Counted from the first letter of the stretch, positions 19,101 through 27,205 are shown. The stretch is DNA of 64,000 nucleotides from Rhodocyclus purpureus (GCF_016653115.1 NZ_NHRX01000038.1:81820-145819), one strand, 5' to 3'. Notes: generated by a model not told the origin, from the letters alone. Numbers and translations are program-made.

Positions 19101-20102
19101 ACGACGGAAACCAGGGCGAAGCCGGAAGCGGACGACGAGAAGGACGGCGCGAAGGACGACGCAAAGCAGGCGGCTGAGAAAGGCAAGTCCCCGTCCGGAG
19201 CGGGCGAAAAGACCGACGATGCAGAGCTCAGCAAGACCGACTCGTCGGCCGAAGCAGAGGTGGGTGTCGATTTCGGAATGAGCAGCAGCCAGACTCAGCA
19301 GGGCTCGAAGATATCTGCTGGTGCGGGCGGGATACAAGTCAACGCGGGGCGGAACGTCAATCTGCAAGGCACGCAGATGAAGACCGACGGCGCCGCGGAG
19401 ATCAACGCTGGCGGCAGCGTCAATCGAACCGCCGCGGTGAGTAGTTCCACTTCGTTCGGCATCAGCGCCGGTGTGGGTGTCAAGAACGAGAAATCCGTGG
19501 GGACTCTGGACGAGCCCGAAAAGGCCGACGACGCCGCTAAGGCCGAAGGCGGTGACAAGGCTGACGGCGGCGCCAAGACTGATGATTCGGCCAAGGACGC
19601 CAAACCCGCAACCAAGGATGGCGCAGCCGCGCAAGCCGGTGCCACAGACGAAAAGGCCGGGGACCAGGCCGAGGACGGGGCGGATGGTCAGTGGGCAAAA
19701 TCGGAGGACCAACCGGACAACCAGTTGGGCAGCCTGACCCTGGAAGCGAGCCGCACCACCACCAGGACGAACATCGAGGCCGCGGGCGGCACGCGCATCC
19801 GGTCGGGAGCCGCGCCTGCACAGCCGATTCCCGGCGTGAGCATGACGCTGCGTTCGACCACCCAGTCCGACGGCACATTGAAGACGTTGATTCCCCTGCC
19901 TGGAAACCTGCCCGCCGGCACCAAGGTCAATCTGACCCAGCCGGACGGCAGCGCACTGCCTTCGTGGGTGCAGTTCGATGCGGCCACCGGAACGATCAGC
20001 GGCACGCCGCCGTCAGATTTCGAGGGTGGCTTGAGTATCCTGGTCGCGGTGCCGCAGCCGGACGGAACGACACGAAAGATCGGCGTTCAGTTTGGTTCCT
20101 GA
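10179..20102 (+). CDS. Giant TpsA exoprotein (filamentous hemagglutinin-like) with two TPS domains
   Basis: 3307 residues, secreted through the upstream TpsB. The ATG at 10179 has TGAGG 8 nt upstream; it starts an extended signal peptide (MNRIYRVVKNKKTGLWV, then ASEIARS) and a hydrophobic core ending near ATGAQ. TPS domain 1 is at about residues 60-300, with NPYGITCDGCGF near 166. A second complete TPS domain is at about 785-1000, with NPYGITCGNCGF near 883. Hemagglutinin repeats (LQGSDLNAGGDLDLQAK type) run from about 1750 to 3200, interrupted by Ala/Glu/Ser-rich inserts. The last 85 residues resemble an Ig-like putative cell-surface domain (WVQFDAATGTISGTPP). The only cysteines I found are the two CxxC pairs. 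There is no VENN motif or toxin-like tail, so adhesion or biofilm is likelier than contact-dependent inhibition. Confidence 0.93.
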   Translation: MNRIYRVVKNKKTGLWVVASEIARSASGGARTVLGVALLGIPLATGAQTPTVLAGGTSAPTVNTQAYTSGSVTTNPTVVNIVAPNSNGLSHNTYSRFNVGADGVVLNNVVSGASAETVVAGTVARNTNLSSAASVILNEVLSGGSASSLIGQMEVAGAKADVILANPYGITCDGCGFINVDRLTLTTGTPTVTNGSLASFAVNGDGTITVGSKGLNATGTTLLDLVARGITVNGPVNGSIASAAGTNGIRVVTGAGTWDYASGELTTTAGTGTKPTYAIDVAALGGMYAQTIKLVATEAGVGVRMLGNMAASTGDFILTSEGKIEVGGTATAGRDLAITTTASDSGTGTDAALYANAAVLKASRDIAVTAASGTLNSVGGQLTAAGNLTVIANKLVDASTAGVPPNNLRSANGNLSITVTDDSSLAGTDWQAGKAMSVSATGKAFSIDDKARVLATDQTTVSVGTLSNAGTLQLSSNTSAHDSVTATSLIDNSGTISSSGTAALTAGTLTNSGKVTGSGDLTVTADNLSMTEAAEIQGATSGTGTLKVTLANALTNPGKIDSGNDLSIGAASISNTGSITAQSDLALTATGAIENKVVLGSPGTGRSLGKLWNGTSAATDETIEQNQTVTKSGTIDAGAAVSLSGASVLNEGVINAGTTLGVAAAFISNQVQGGDTRSSVLKFDHQNTGTIESWYEDRYFSGGRPANAPSMTAGTSVTFSDNTSAKNIGGSITAPTLNLGSGFADTPLTTTRVYQEIVTAPTPIPTPPSTPGELTVKVKDTPTTVELAPNGKVNVVNIAAPDRAGGLSRNTYTRFDVNPYGLILNNADSAKYLTVQTEQAGQILFNPNLPYAAGVILNEVFSLSSLYGFIEVAGTRADVVIANPYGITCGNCGFINVDRLTLATGTPTVANGSLSGIGITSGTITVQGSGLNALGANQTDLLARSISLDGPVNAHDLSMAAGVNTWNYANRVASAGGTPNGNAPAFSIYTSVPGGMYADTIRLVSTEAGAGVRLMGEAAASAGDFVLDSNGVVALSGKTSASRDLKVSTTSTATGSDFAKAALQINDAAVSAGRDVDIAASSGKVAIRGGQLYAAQDVKISARTLTDESTTHPQVSNNQRYAARDLSLTLGDSGRLAGTNWQAADNLLVNASASGNAGSLLIDSSALLSAANGTTMKLAALDNYGKLQTSTGAGTASTLSVTKLTNRSGGKIASEGDITYDVSDTLLNDSTLQGQSNMTLNVGTLTLGDTSDQILGAQSGSGTLTIKVANDYSNIGLVHSGQDLRISAPGITNETTGGMVASRDMSLTANTSNINNYGAWYAGQELKATATKGAISNNRTYHLVRGRFLGVDDSGTGVYEQNQVTDTRATIDAARDLSLSAEQIVNSSLINVGGNATFAAPTILNQVQGGDTRVMTGNLDTAVARSTNWGYSFPDAYDAITTVTTWHVEQYFAGGKPDEQAKPQINAGNTLTWSGFTDAGNLGGLLQAPTINIDASGSATFTNDALATISEAWKWETLQKIKYIALGPLKYSDTTTGDYPTAPDSTTTSSSFGATVTANTLTITGPKVVNNGSPWASNPASVSVGGKPNALGFTISLPSNPNGYFVTNRDPSALFLIEANPKFNVGVSTLGSDYLASQLGLDVGTTQKRLGDASYEAYLVQQQLVQQTGAGLLSGFVNMAELMQGMFNNAAAEAGSLGLTYGQAPTAAQLANLSEPIVWMVETVVDGQKVLAPVVYLPENLKQEIDSKSAVLSAKDMTLNVASLSNTGGTLAGKDKLDITSKGDVENLSGSITGGNVSVTSTEGSIVNKTVSQGGGNELSYSTTIGKEASISSTGDLSLDAKKNIENIGAQMSAGGNATLNAGENIVFDTIEDKTTRSSVSTVSDGNASGLETSTTTTVNQVKSGLTVGGNLDAKAGKDIKLAGTDVNVAGSGSLDAGGDLNILARENTVETNTSSSISGMGVGGGVYGTTETTTNSFSSRNVGTELNIGGDAKLAAGNTLTVQGSKLNVGGDTDISATDIKVLAGKDVDRTTTTTRTTSYLQAESVGDDADSSADSAEDSTDSGGEPESSAEGSRAEAKASVGTSAEGEANVSASKSAGLTLAKTKTTETSSLSQRSVGSELNLGGNVRINAKNKVTLQGSDLNAGGDLDLQAKNVELLAAQNIERTTSTTTTTRLGLYATTENEAGAGGSAGSGAEAGAEASAKRGGGQKNDAEASAAAGSQAGAEGQASASSKNTVDVMRVDSQSSESLNITNTGSNIRAGGNTRITAQEKLRLQGSSIESEGDIDLKAKDMTFEAAQDISYTKETSSTTRVGLYLDANANAEGKAGAESKASADAQAGNSGLAGSAQAGGSAEASAEAEGSAEAKIGAGIQVKVNTTTTESGSSTAVTSAIKSRSGSISRTAEGKILDVGTSIEAAGDFNQSANSIVSLAAENSQFSKTTTEETTARLGIYAEAGAKGEAGAKAGANAGASGGTGALDADAEAKAEAGASVEASAKQGIETTVDRTVDTETTEATQAVVSNIKVGGNFNSKSKEKTVLQGTSIDAGGDLNIAAKELEIQAARDTEKTTSSSESISTRLAVNVGVGAEAKAEASASSKDGASAEAKAEAGVNVGVEAKAEYEKTNSEQQSSTAVVANLSGGKKININTEGKTTMEGTNLNAGEGGVNIDAQSLDYKAAQDTYSSRESSTKVAVEAEGSISIIGNDNSMAAQADVGVASAQSSGSNAVVGSISSAGGLNIRTKDDTRLEGTQIDVAGDTNISAGGNVAFDAARNTYQASSESVDVGAGFDTGESSFNASVDVKTSRENSSEAVTGTLNTGGSLNISAGKNASFEGTQIAAGGDAQVVAGNNVEFKEARNTSFSESTSVAVEVGVGASEDTDDEGTTSKSKSFRADASVDYERSSSSEAVTGSIKAGNNLNVVAGNDVTFVGTEIGAGNGAAVSAGGDVNFKAAESSSEEIKVGVSAGFGAETTTETRAKPEADDEKDGAKDDAKQAAEKGKSPSGAGEKTDDAELSKTDSSAEAEVGVDFGMSSSQTQQGSKISAGAGGIQVNAGRNVNLQGTQMKTDGAAEINAGGSVNRTAAVSSSTSFGISAGVGVKNEKSVGTLDEPEKADDAAKAEGGDKADGGAKTDDSAKDAKPATKDGAAAQAGATDEKAGDQAEDGADGQWAKSEDQPDNQLGSLTLEASRTTTRTNIEAAGGTRIRSGAAPAQPIPGVSMTLRSTTQSDGTLKTLIPLPGNLPAGTKVNLTQPDGSALPSWVQFDAATGTISGTPPSDFEGGLSILVAVPQPDGTTRKIGVQFGS

Positions 20103-20108
20103 TCGAAT

Positions 20109-20143
20109 GCAGGGCAAGCGGCGCTTGACGCCGATTGCCCTGC
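20109..20143. terminator. Hairpin between convergent tpsA and TPR gene
   Basis: GCAGGGCAA (20109-20117) pairs perfectly with TTGCCCTGC (20135-20143), and inside it CGGCG pairs with CGCCG around a CTTGA loop. It starts 7 bp after the tpsA stop and ends 4 bp before the stop of the opposite gene, so it probably terminates both transcripts. A short T run follows on the + strand at about 20151. Confidence 0.6.
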
Positions 20144-20146
20144 GCC

Positions 20147-20950
20147 TCAGTTTTCCGGGCTAATCGAGGTGGTTTCCCGGATGATTTTCCAGCCGTCGCG
20201 GAGGTGCTGCAACTCCAGCACCTTGCCGCCGGTGTGGCGATAGTCGTCTGCAGCCAGCCGTTCGACGAATGCCACCGTGACCGTGTTGCCGTCTTTGGCG
20301 AACCTCAGTTGCACGTCCTCCAATACGACCTGAACGGTACGGGCGGCCTTGAGGCGTTGGCGGCGCTGGGCGCGCCAGGCATCCGGAGACAGTCCGTTCT
20401 GTGATTTAAAATCGGGAGCATAGGCATTCAGGTAACGGACAACATCGCGTCCCTGCCAAGCATTTCGCCAATGCTCTATCGCCGACATGACTTCGTTTTC
20501 CGGCAGCGAGAACAGGCTGCGCACGGTGGCCAGCTTTCCGCTCAGACGGGGGGATGCTCGCGTGCGCTCTGCCTGCCCATAGGCGCGTTCAGCCAGACCG
20601 ACGTAGACGTCGCCCAACGTTTCCCTTGCCTGGTCGAAGTTTTCATCAAGCGAGAGCGCCCGTTCAAGATAGACCCGGGCCGCCTCGTATCGGCCCTGAC
20701 GAGCCTCTGTAATAGCCAGCAGATTCAAAGCCGACAAGCGCTGCGCCAGCGGCGCTTCTACATCATCAGACACGCCTTGCAACAGTTGCCGGGCATCTTC
20801 CCAGCGTTCACTTCCCATCGCCAAACGCGCCGACTGGATCGCTGCCTCGGGGTCCTTGATCGTGGCATCCGGAGCCGCCAAGGACGGCGAGGACATCGTG
20901 AACAGGATCGAGACGATTACGATGGTGCGTGCCGTAAATGCCTTAAGCAT
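20147..20950 (-). CDS. Exported TPR protein with C-terminal NTF2/SnoaL-like domain
   Basis: 267 residues with a clear signal peptide (TIVIVSILFTMSSPSLA). Residues about 35-130 contain TPR-like helices (AARVYLERALSLDENFDQARETLGDVYVGLAERAYGQ split over two repeats). The C-terminal 110 residues (IEHWRNAWQGRDVVRYLNAYAPDF, then LQHLRDGWKIIRE) match the Cds6/NTF2-like fold that often follows TPRs in betaproteobacterial envelope proteins. Periplasmic, probably protein-interaction or ligand-binding; no enzymatic residues are evident. It is convergent with tpsA and not obviously part of the secretion operon. The specific function is unknown. Confidence 0.75.
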   Translation of the reverse strand: MLKAFTARTIVIVSILFTMSSPSLAAPDATIKDPEAAIQSARLAMGSERWEDARQLLQGVSDDVEAPLAQRLSALNLLAITEARQGRYEAARVYLERALSLDENFDQARETLGDVYVGLAERAYGQAERTRASPRLSGKLATVRSLFSLPENEVMSAIEHWRNAWQGRDVVRYLNAYAPDFKSQNGLSPDAWRAQRRQRLKAARTVQVVLEDVQLRFAKDGNTVTVAFVERLAADDYRHTGGKVLELQHLRDGWKIIRETTSISPEN

Positions 20951-21165
20951 GGACGTTGGTTCCCGATCTGGTGTGCTTTCAAACCGCCCCGACGCAAGGG
21001 CGTGCTTTCCTCTGTTTTTCGTCTTCCAAGCCGACTGGATTATGCCGCAAATTTCCGTTCATGCTGAGCGCTGAGCCAGTTCGCCAGGAGTTTCATCGGC
21101 CAGGCGGAGAGCTACCGGTCGTGCGAGGTGACGGGCGGTGTAAACGGGAACGGCAGAGAACGCAG

Positions 21166-21274
21166 TCATGCTTCCTTCTGGTCGCGCATGCAATGGCTTG
21201 ATCCCTGGATGACGAACGTCTCGGCGTGGTGCATCAGTCGATCGAGCATGGCTGAGGTCATGGTGCTGTCGTGG
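21166..21274 (-). pseudogene. C-terminal fragment of an IS21-type IstB ATPase
   Basis: About 35 codons reading SSHDSTMTSAMLDRLMHHAE and then TFVIQGSSHCMRDQ up to a stop at 21166. This matches the C-terminal helix and strand of IstB helper ATPases (typically DxTMTxAMLDRLxHH followed by a short strand and a Tyr-Arg tail). No Walker motifs or partner IstA are present, so this is a scar of an IS21-family element. It abuts the broken M48 gene, with the join around 21275-21356. Confidence 0.6.
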
Positions 21275-21673
21275 CTACTGGGCTTGCTGCTCGATACCGT
21301 TGAAAAACACAGCGACCCGGCATGGCGAAGGGAACGGCGGCATGTGTGACGTCACCGCGCCGCGGTTGGCCGCGCCCATCTTTTGCCACAGGCTGACTCC
21401 GGCGCGCGGGTCGAAGCCGGCGCGGGCGACCAGGTCGAGGCCGACGAGGTTGGCTTCGCTCTCGTCGTCGGCGGCGAGGGCGCCTTTTTCGGCAGCTTGG
21501 CGCTTCAACCGCGCGTATTGCTGCGCGGCCTGCTGTTCGAGTTGAGTCGCGGGAACGAGCTTGCGCAGCGCCGAGGGTTTCCCGACATCGACCCCGTCCT
21601 CGGCCAAGCAGGGATTGACGGCCAGACCGGTGGTGATGAGGCAGCAAACGATCAGGGAGGGAAAGGATTTCAT
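21275..21673 (-). pseudogene. M48-family metalloprotease gene with internal deletion and lost 3' end
   Basis: Starts at ATG 21673 with AGGAA 7 nt upstream and a good signal peptide (LIVCCLITTGLAVNPCLA). The first 65 residues (GVDVGKPSALRKLVPA, LEQQAAQQYARLKRQAAEKG) match the N-terminus of exported M48 proteases. At about 21473 the frame jumps without a shift to ADDESEANLVGLDLVARAGF and LWQKMGAAN, which belong near the C-terminus of the family. The whole catalytic part with the HEXXH zinc motif, roughly 130 residues, is missing. After about 21356 the sequence becomes unrelated. The product, if made, cannot be an active protease. Confidence 0.7.
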
Positions 21674-21770
21674 TGGAAATTCCTGCGAACGGACGAAAGC
21701 CGGACGAAGCAGTTGCATGGACGGTACGGCGTGGGGGGGGCTATCGTCTTTCCATCGGCTTGGCAACTCC

Positions 21771-21790
21771 GGGGACAGTACACTTGATTC
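21771..21790. repeat. Half copy of the GGGGAC...CTTGATTC palindromic repeat
   Basis: This 20-nt stretch matches 17 of 20 bases of one arm of the perfect palindrome at 44568-44611. Here the second arm is missing. It sits between the broken M48 gene and the truncated ykgJ copy, close to a rearrangement breakpoint, so it may mark the end of a lost mobile element or REP-like unit. Confidence 0.5.
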
Positions 21791-21812
21791 ATTCCGCCGG
21801 AGCTCGTTTCAA

Positions 21813-22086
21813 GTCCGGGTTGGCCAAGCTCGCCCTGCAAGGCGATGCACCTGCCGTTGCCGGCCTCGGTGCCTTTCATGCAGGCGATGAAGGCATTGAC
21901 CTTGCTCGTCAGTTCGACCGGGACGACGCCGCCTGAACCGTCCGACAGTTCGCCGCAGTAGAAGGAGACGCGGTACCTGGCGCAGCACGCGCCGCAGGCA
22001 GTGCATGGGTTGTCCGGGCTGTCGCCCATGTCGATGAAGAACCGGTCGTCGTCCCGGATGCGCCGCAGCGGGATGCTTGTCGTCAT
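21813..22086 (-). pseudogene. YkgJ-family cysteine-cluster protein, 3'-truncated (copy 2)
   Basis: Begins at ATG 22086 (MTTSIPLRRIRDDDRFFID) and contains the intact cysteine cluster NPCTACGACCARYR and the GELSDGSGGVVPVELTSK segment without the frameshift of copy 1. Similarity to copy 1 stops near 21813, after GELGQPG. The frame then continues into unrelated sequence, so the C-terminal cysteines (GCAIYANRPSTC in copy 1) are lost. About 115 bp in the middle differ from copy 1 at a single base, while the flanks are clearly more divergent, which suggests gene conversion. Confidence 0.75.
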
Positions 22087-22182
22087 GAATGTCGTTCGGC
22101 AGTGGCTAGGGGGCGCGTTTTTATCACGACCGGGTAGCTGCCGGCGAGTGGCGCTGCGCGTCGCCGGAAGTGGCGGCATGCA

Positions 22183-22210
22183 CTTGAACTTCTGCCGCTC
22201 GCGCCCATAT
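22183..22210 (+). promoter_or_regulatory. Sigma-32 (RpoH) heat-shock promoter
   Basis: CTTGAA at 22183-22188, 14-15 bp spacer, then GCCCATAT at 22203-22210, closely matching the RpoH consensus CTTGAA / CCCCATnT. It is 51 bp upstream of the first small heat-shock gene and correctly oriented. Heat-shock control of both Hsp20 genes is therefore likely. Confidence 0.75.
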
Positions 22211-22261
22211 CGGTCGGTGTGTGCCTGACCCGGGCACTTTCGCGCCCAAGGAGAAGACTTC

Positions 22262-22702
22262 ATGATCTATCGTTCCCTCTTCCCCCGCGATTTCCTCTCC
22301 GAACTGGAACGCCTGCAGAGCGAGATCCGGCAGAACCTTGATTTCTCACCGAGCATTCGCGGCATCAGCCGCGGCGGCTTTCCGGCGATCAACGTCGGCA
22401 GCACGCCGAAGTCGGTCGAAATCTACGCCTTTGCCCCCGGCGTAGACCCGGCGAGCATCGACGTGCAGCTGGAAAAAGGCGTCCTCACCGTCGCCGGCGA
22501 GCGCAGGAGCGTGCTGCCGCCGCCCGAGGCGAAGGCGACCGCGCATATCGACGAGCGCTTCAGCGGCCGTTTCCGCCGCGTCGTCACCCTGCCCGACGAC
22601 ATCGACGCCAATTCGGTCGCGGCCAGGTACCGCGACGGCGTGCTGCACATCAGCATCCAGCGCCGCGCGGCCGCCGAGCCCCGTCGCATCACCGTTCAGT
22701 AA
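22262..22702 (+). CDS. Small heat-shock protein, Hsp20/alpha-crystallin family
   Basis: 146 residues; an ATP-independent holdase chaperone that binds unfolding proteins in the cytoplasm. The N-terminal arm (FLSELERLQSEIRQNL) precedes an alpha-crystallin domain with VEIYAFAPGVDP, LTVAGERR, RRVVTLPDDID and the closing YRDGVLHISI motif before the tail. AAGGAG lies 9 nt before the start. A sigma-32 promoter is just upstream, and a second Hsp20 gene begins 10 bp after the stop, so the two should be co-induced by heat and may form mixed oligomers. Confidence 0.92.
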   Translation: MIYRSLFPRDFLSELERLQSEIRQNLDFSPSIRGISRGGFPAINVGSTPKSVEIYAFAPGVDPASIDVQLEKGVLTVAGERRSVLPPPEAKATAHIDERFSGRFRRVVTLPDDIDANSVAARYRDGVLHISIQRRAAAEPRRITVQ

Positions 22703-22712
22703 GGAGCCCGAG

Positions 22713-23087
22713 ATGAGCGAAACCGTCAGCAAGGAAAACCCGTCCGCCCGCGAAGCTGCGACGCTGGTGCCGCCGGTCGATGTGATCGAGGATCAGGGCG
22801 GAATCACCCTCTACGCCGACCTGCCCGGTGTGCCCAAGGACGGGATCAACGTCCATGTCGACGCCGACACCCTGAGCATCGAGGGCGAGATCGCGCTCGA
22901 TCTGCCCGAGGGCGTCGAATCGACGCACGCCGAAGTGAGCCTGCCGCGCTACCGCCGCTCGTTCACGCTGTCGCGCGAGCTCGACGCCGACAAGGTCAAT
23001 GCCGAGTTCACCCACGGCGTGCTCAAGCTGCGCATCCCGAAGGCCGAACACGCGCTACCGCGGAAGATCCAGATCGCGGTCGAGTGA
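22713..23087 (+). CDS. Second small heat-shock protein, Hsp20 family
   Basis: 124 residues with a short N-terminal arm and an alpha-crystallin domain: VDVIEDQGGITLYADLPGVP, LSIEGEI, RSFTLSRELD, and FTHGVLKLRIPK near the end. The ribosome site AAGGAG lies 7 nt before the ATG. It is the second gene of the heat-shock operon. It differs clearly from the first (shorter arm, different tail), so the pair is an old duplication or two subclasses. It lacks a typical C-terminal IXI anchor; only KIQIAV is visible, which could serve that role. Confidence 0.92.
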   Translation: MSETVSKENPSAREAATLVPPVDVIEDQGGITLYADLPGVPKDGINVHVDADTLSIEGEIALDLPEGVESTHAEVSLPRYRRSFTLSRELDADKVNAEFTHGVLKLRIPKAEHALPRKIQIAVE

Positions 23088-23098
23088 TCGCCGGCGCA

Positions 23099-23125
23099 GG
23101 GCCGGATGCAGCGCGCGCCCGGCCC
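23099..23125. terminator. Possible bidirectional hairpin
   Basis: GGGCCGG (23099-23105) and CCGGCCC (23119-23125) form a 7-bp GC stem with a 13-nt loop, between the convergent hsp20 and serine protease genes. There is no T run, so intrinsic termination is uncertain. Confidence 0.3.
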
Positions 23126-23147
23126 GCTGGCGCTGCGCTGCAGCAGT

Positions 23148-24287
23148 TCAGACTCCGGGCTGCAGCGTCACGCTGACTTCGCGACTCCTGCCGTCGCGTT
23201 CGACGCCGAGCGCGACGACATCACCGACCTTGAACTCGTCGAGGCGCAGCAGCAGTTCCTGCAGCGAGCGGATCGGCTTGCCGGCGACCGCGGTGATGAC
23301 GTCGCCGGGAACGATGCCGCCATTGCCGCGGCTGACGCCGCTGAGGCCCGCCTGGTCGGCGGCCGATCCCGGCTCGACGCGCAGCACGAACACGCCTTGC
23401 GTTCCGCTCATCGCCACCAGTTGCCGGTTGATCCGCTCGTCGGCCTCGATGCCGAGCCCCGGCCGGATGTACTTGCCTTGGCTGATGATCTGCGGCACCA
23501 CGCGCATCACGGTGTCCACCGGCACCGCGAAGCCGATCCCCGCCGAGGCGCCGCTCGGGCTGTAGATCGCCGTTGTGATGCCGATCAGCCGCCCGGCCGA
23601 GTCGAGCAGCGGTCCGCCCGAGTTGCCGGGGTTGATCGCCGCGTCGGTCTGGATCAGGTGCTGGATCGCCTGGCCATCGCGTTCGCCGGCGAGCGTACGG
23701 TCGAGTGCCGAGACGATGCCGCTGGTCAGCGTCCAGTCGAGGCCGAAGGGGTTGCCGATGGCGAACACCTTCTGCCCGACCTTGAGGTCGGCGCTGGTTC
23801 CTACCGGTACCGGCGGCGGCCGCTTGAAGCCGACGCCGATCTTCAGCACCGCGATGTCGTGGTCGGGGCTGGCGCCGACCAACGCGGCCTTGTAGTCGCG
23901 ACCGTCGGCGAGCTTCACCGTCGCCGCCGACGCGTTCTCGATCACGTGGTAGTTGGTCACCACATGGCCGGCGTCGTCCCAGATGAAGCCGGAGCCGGTG
24001 CCGCGCGGGACAGCGAAGACGTTGCGCGTCCATGCGTCGCGCACCAGTGCCGAGGTCGAGATATACACCACCGAGTCGCGCGATCGCTCGAACAGCTCGA
24101 TCGTCGACTTCTCGTCGGCCGCCAGGTCGCCGCGCGCGCTGACCGTGCGCGGCGTGGCGGTATCCGGCGCCCACAGGGATTCGGCAAACGGCAGCAACTG
24201 CCACAGGCCGAGCAGTAGCGCCGCCAGGCTGGCGACGGCGAGCAGGCGGCGCATGAACGAGGGGCGCGCGGAGTTCGAGGTTTTCAT
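23148..24287 (-). CDS. DegS/DegQ-like periplasmic serine protease with one PDZ domain
   Basis: 379 residues from ATG 24287. An N-terminal hydrophobic segment (LLAVASLAALLLGLWQLLPF) acts as signal anchor. The trypsin-like domain carries the triad: His in GHVVTNYHVIENA, Asp in PDHDIAVLKI, Ser in NPGNSGGPLLD. A single PDZ domain follows (PGLGIEADERIN, LSGVSRGNGGIVPGDVI, GKPIRSLQELLLRLDEF). One PDZ and a membrane anchor resemble DegS/HhoB rather than two-PDZ DegP. It should act in envelope protein quality control or regulated proteolysis. The closeness to the heat-shock operon fits stress function, but it is convergent with it. Confidence 0.9.
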   Translation of the reverse strand: MKTSNSARPSFMRRLLAVASLAALLLGLWQLLPFAESLWAPDTATPRTVSARGDLAADEKSTIELFERSRDSVVYISTSALVRDAWTRNVFAVPRGTGSGFIWDDAGHVVTNYHVIENASAATVKLADGRDYKAALVGASPDHDIAVLKIGVGFKRPPPVPVGTSADLKVGQKVFAIGNPFGLDWTLTSGIVSALDRTLAGERDGQAIQHLIQTDAAINPGNSGGPLLDSAGRLIGITTAIYSPSGASAGIGFAVPVDTVMRVVPQIISQGKYIRPGLGIEADERINRQLVAMSGTQGVFVLRVEPGSAADQAGLSGVSRGNGGIVPGDVITAVAGKPIRSLQELLLRLDEFKVGDVVALGVERDGRSREVSVTLQPGV

Positions 24288-24329
24288 TTGCGGACCGGTC
24301 GGTGATCTTCCCAGCCCGTGATTTTCCAC

Positions 24330-26299
<1,970 letters not shown>

Positions 26300-26303
<4 letters not shown>

Positions 26304-27205
26304 TGCTTGGCTCCTTGCAGGGCGAGGGCGACCTTCGAATTCGGCCTGCGGCCCAGTTGTTCGCTGATCCAGTGCGCGCAGTCGACCAGTTGCGTCAGGT
26401 CGATGCCGGTCTCGATGCCGAGTCCGTCGAGCAGATAGACGACGTCCTCGGTGGCGACGTTGCCGGCGGCCCCCCTGGCGTAGGGGCAGCCGCCGAGCCC
26501 GGCGACCGACGCGTCGAAGACCGCCACTCCGGCCTCCAGCGAGGCGTAGATGTTGGCGATCGCCATCCCGTAAGTGTCGTGGTAGTGGCCGGCGAGCCTG
26601 GACAGCGGCACTTTGGCGGCGACGGCGTCGAGCATGCGCCGGATCTTCAGCGGCGTGCCGACGCCGACCGTGTCGCCGAGGCTGATCTCGTTGCAGCCCA
26701 TCTCGAACAGCGTCGCGGCGACGGCGGCGACTGCGGAAGGCGAGATCTCGCCCTCGTACGGGCAGCCGACGACGCAGGAGACGTAGCCGCGCACGCGCAC
26801 GCCGGCTTCCCGCGCGGCGGCCATCACCGGCGCGAAGCGGTCCAGCGATTCGGCGATCGAGCAGTTGATGTTCTTGCGGCTGAACGACTCCGAGGCCGCC
26901 GCGAATACCGCCACATCCTCGGCGCCGGCCGCGAGCGCGGCCTCGAGGCCCTTGAGGTTGGGCGTCAGCACCGGGTAGGAAACGCCCGCCAGGCGCTCCA
27001 GCCCGGCCATCAGTTCGGCGTTGTCGGCCATCTGCGGCACCCACTTCGGCGAGACGAACGAAGTCGCCTCGATCGACTGCAGCCCGGCCGCGCCGAGCCG
27101 GGAGATCAGCTCGCGCTTGACCGCGGTCGGGACGAGCTGTTTCTCGTTCTGCAGTCCGTCGCGCGGGCCGACCTCGACGATGCGCACGCTTGCTGGCAGT
27201 TTCAT
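26300..27205 (-). CDS. mvaB: Hydroxymethylglutaryl-CoA lyase
   Basis: 301 residues; cleaves HMG-CoA to acetyl-CoA and acetoacetate, the last step of leucine degradation. A TIM-barrel aldolase of the HMGL/citramalate family: [16 protein letters not shown] at the N-terminus holds the metal/substrate Asp-Arg. [13 protein letters not shown], the [11 protein letters not shown] segment, [13 protein letters not shown] with metal-binding His residues, and the Cys-containing loop [14 protein letters not shown] near the end are all intact. It overlaps the next gene by 4 bp and follows the acyl-CoA synthetase stop by 11 bp. In Pseudomonas the equivalent is liuE. Confidence 0.95.

Noticed and set aside
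18900-20102. Contact-dependent inhibition toxin at the TpsA C-terminus
   Set aside because: There is no VENN-like motif, no toxin-like domain and no small immunity gene downstream on the same strand; the end is an Ig-like surface domain.
20956-21201. Short + strand frames after the TPR gene
   Set aside because: No ribosome site or recognisable domain; the strand opposite carries the IstB remnant.
26304-27044. Extended upstream frame of the acetoacetyl-CoA synthetase
   Set aside because: The extension is the out-of-frame shadow of HMG-CoA lyase; the real start is ATG 26303 with AAGGAG.
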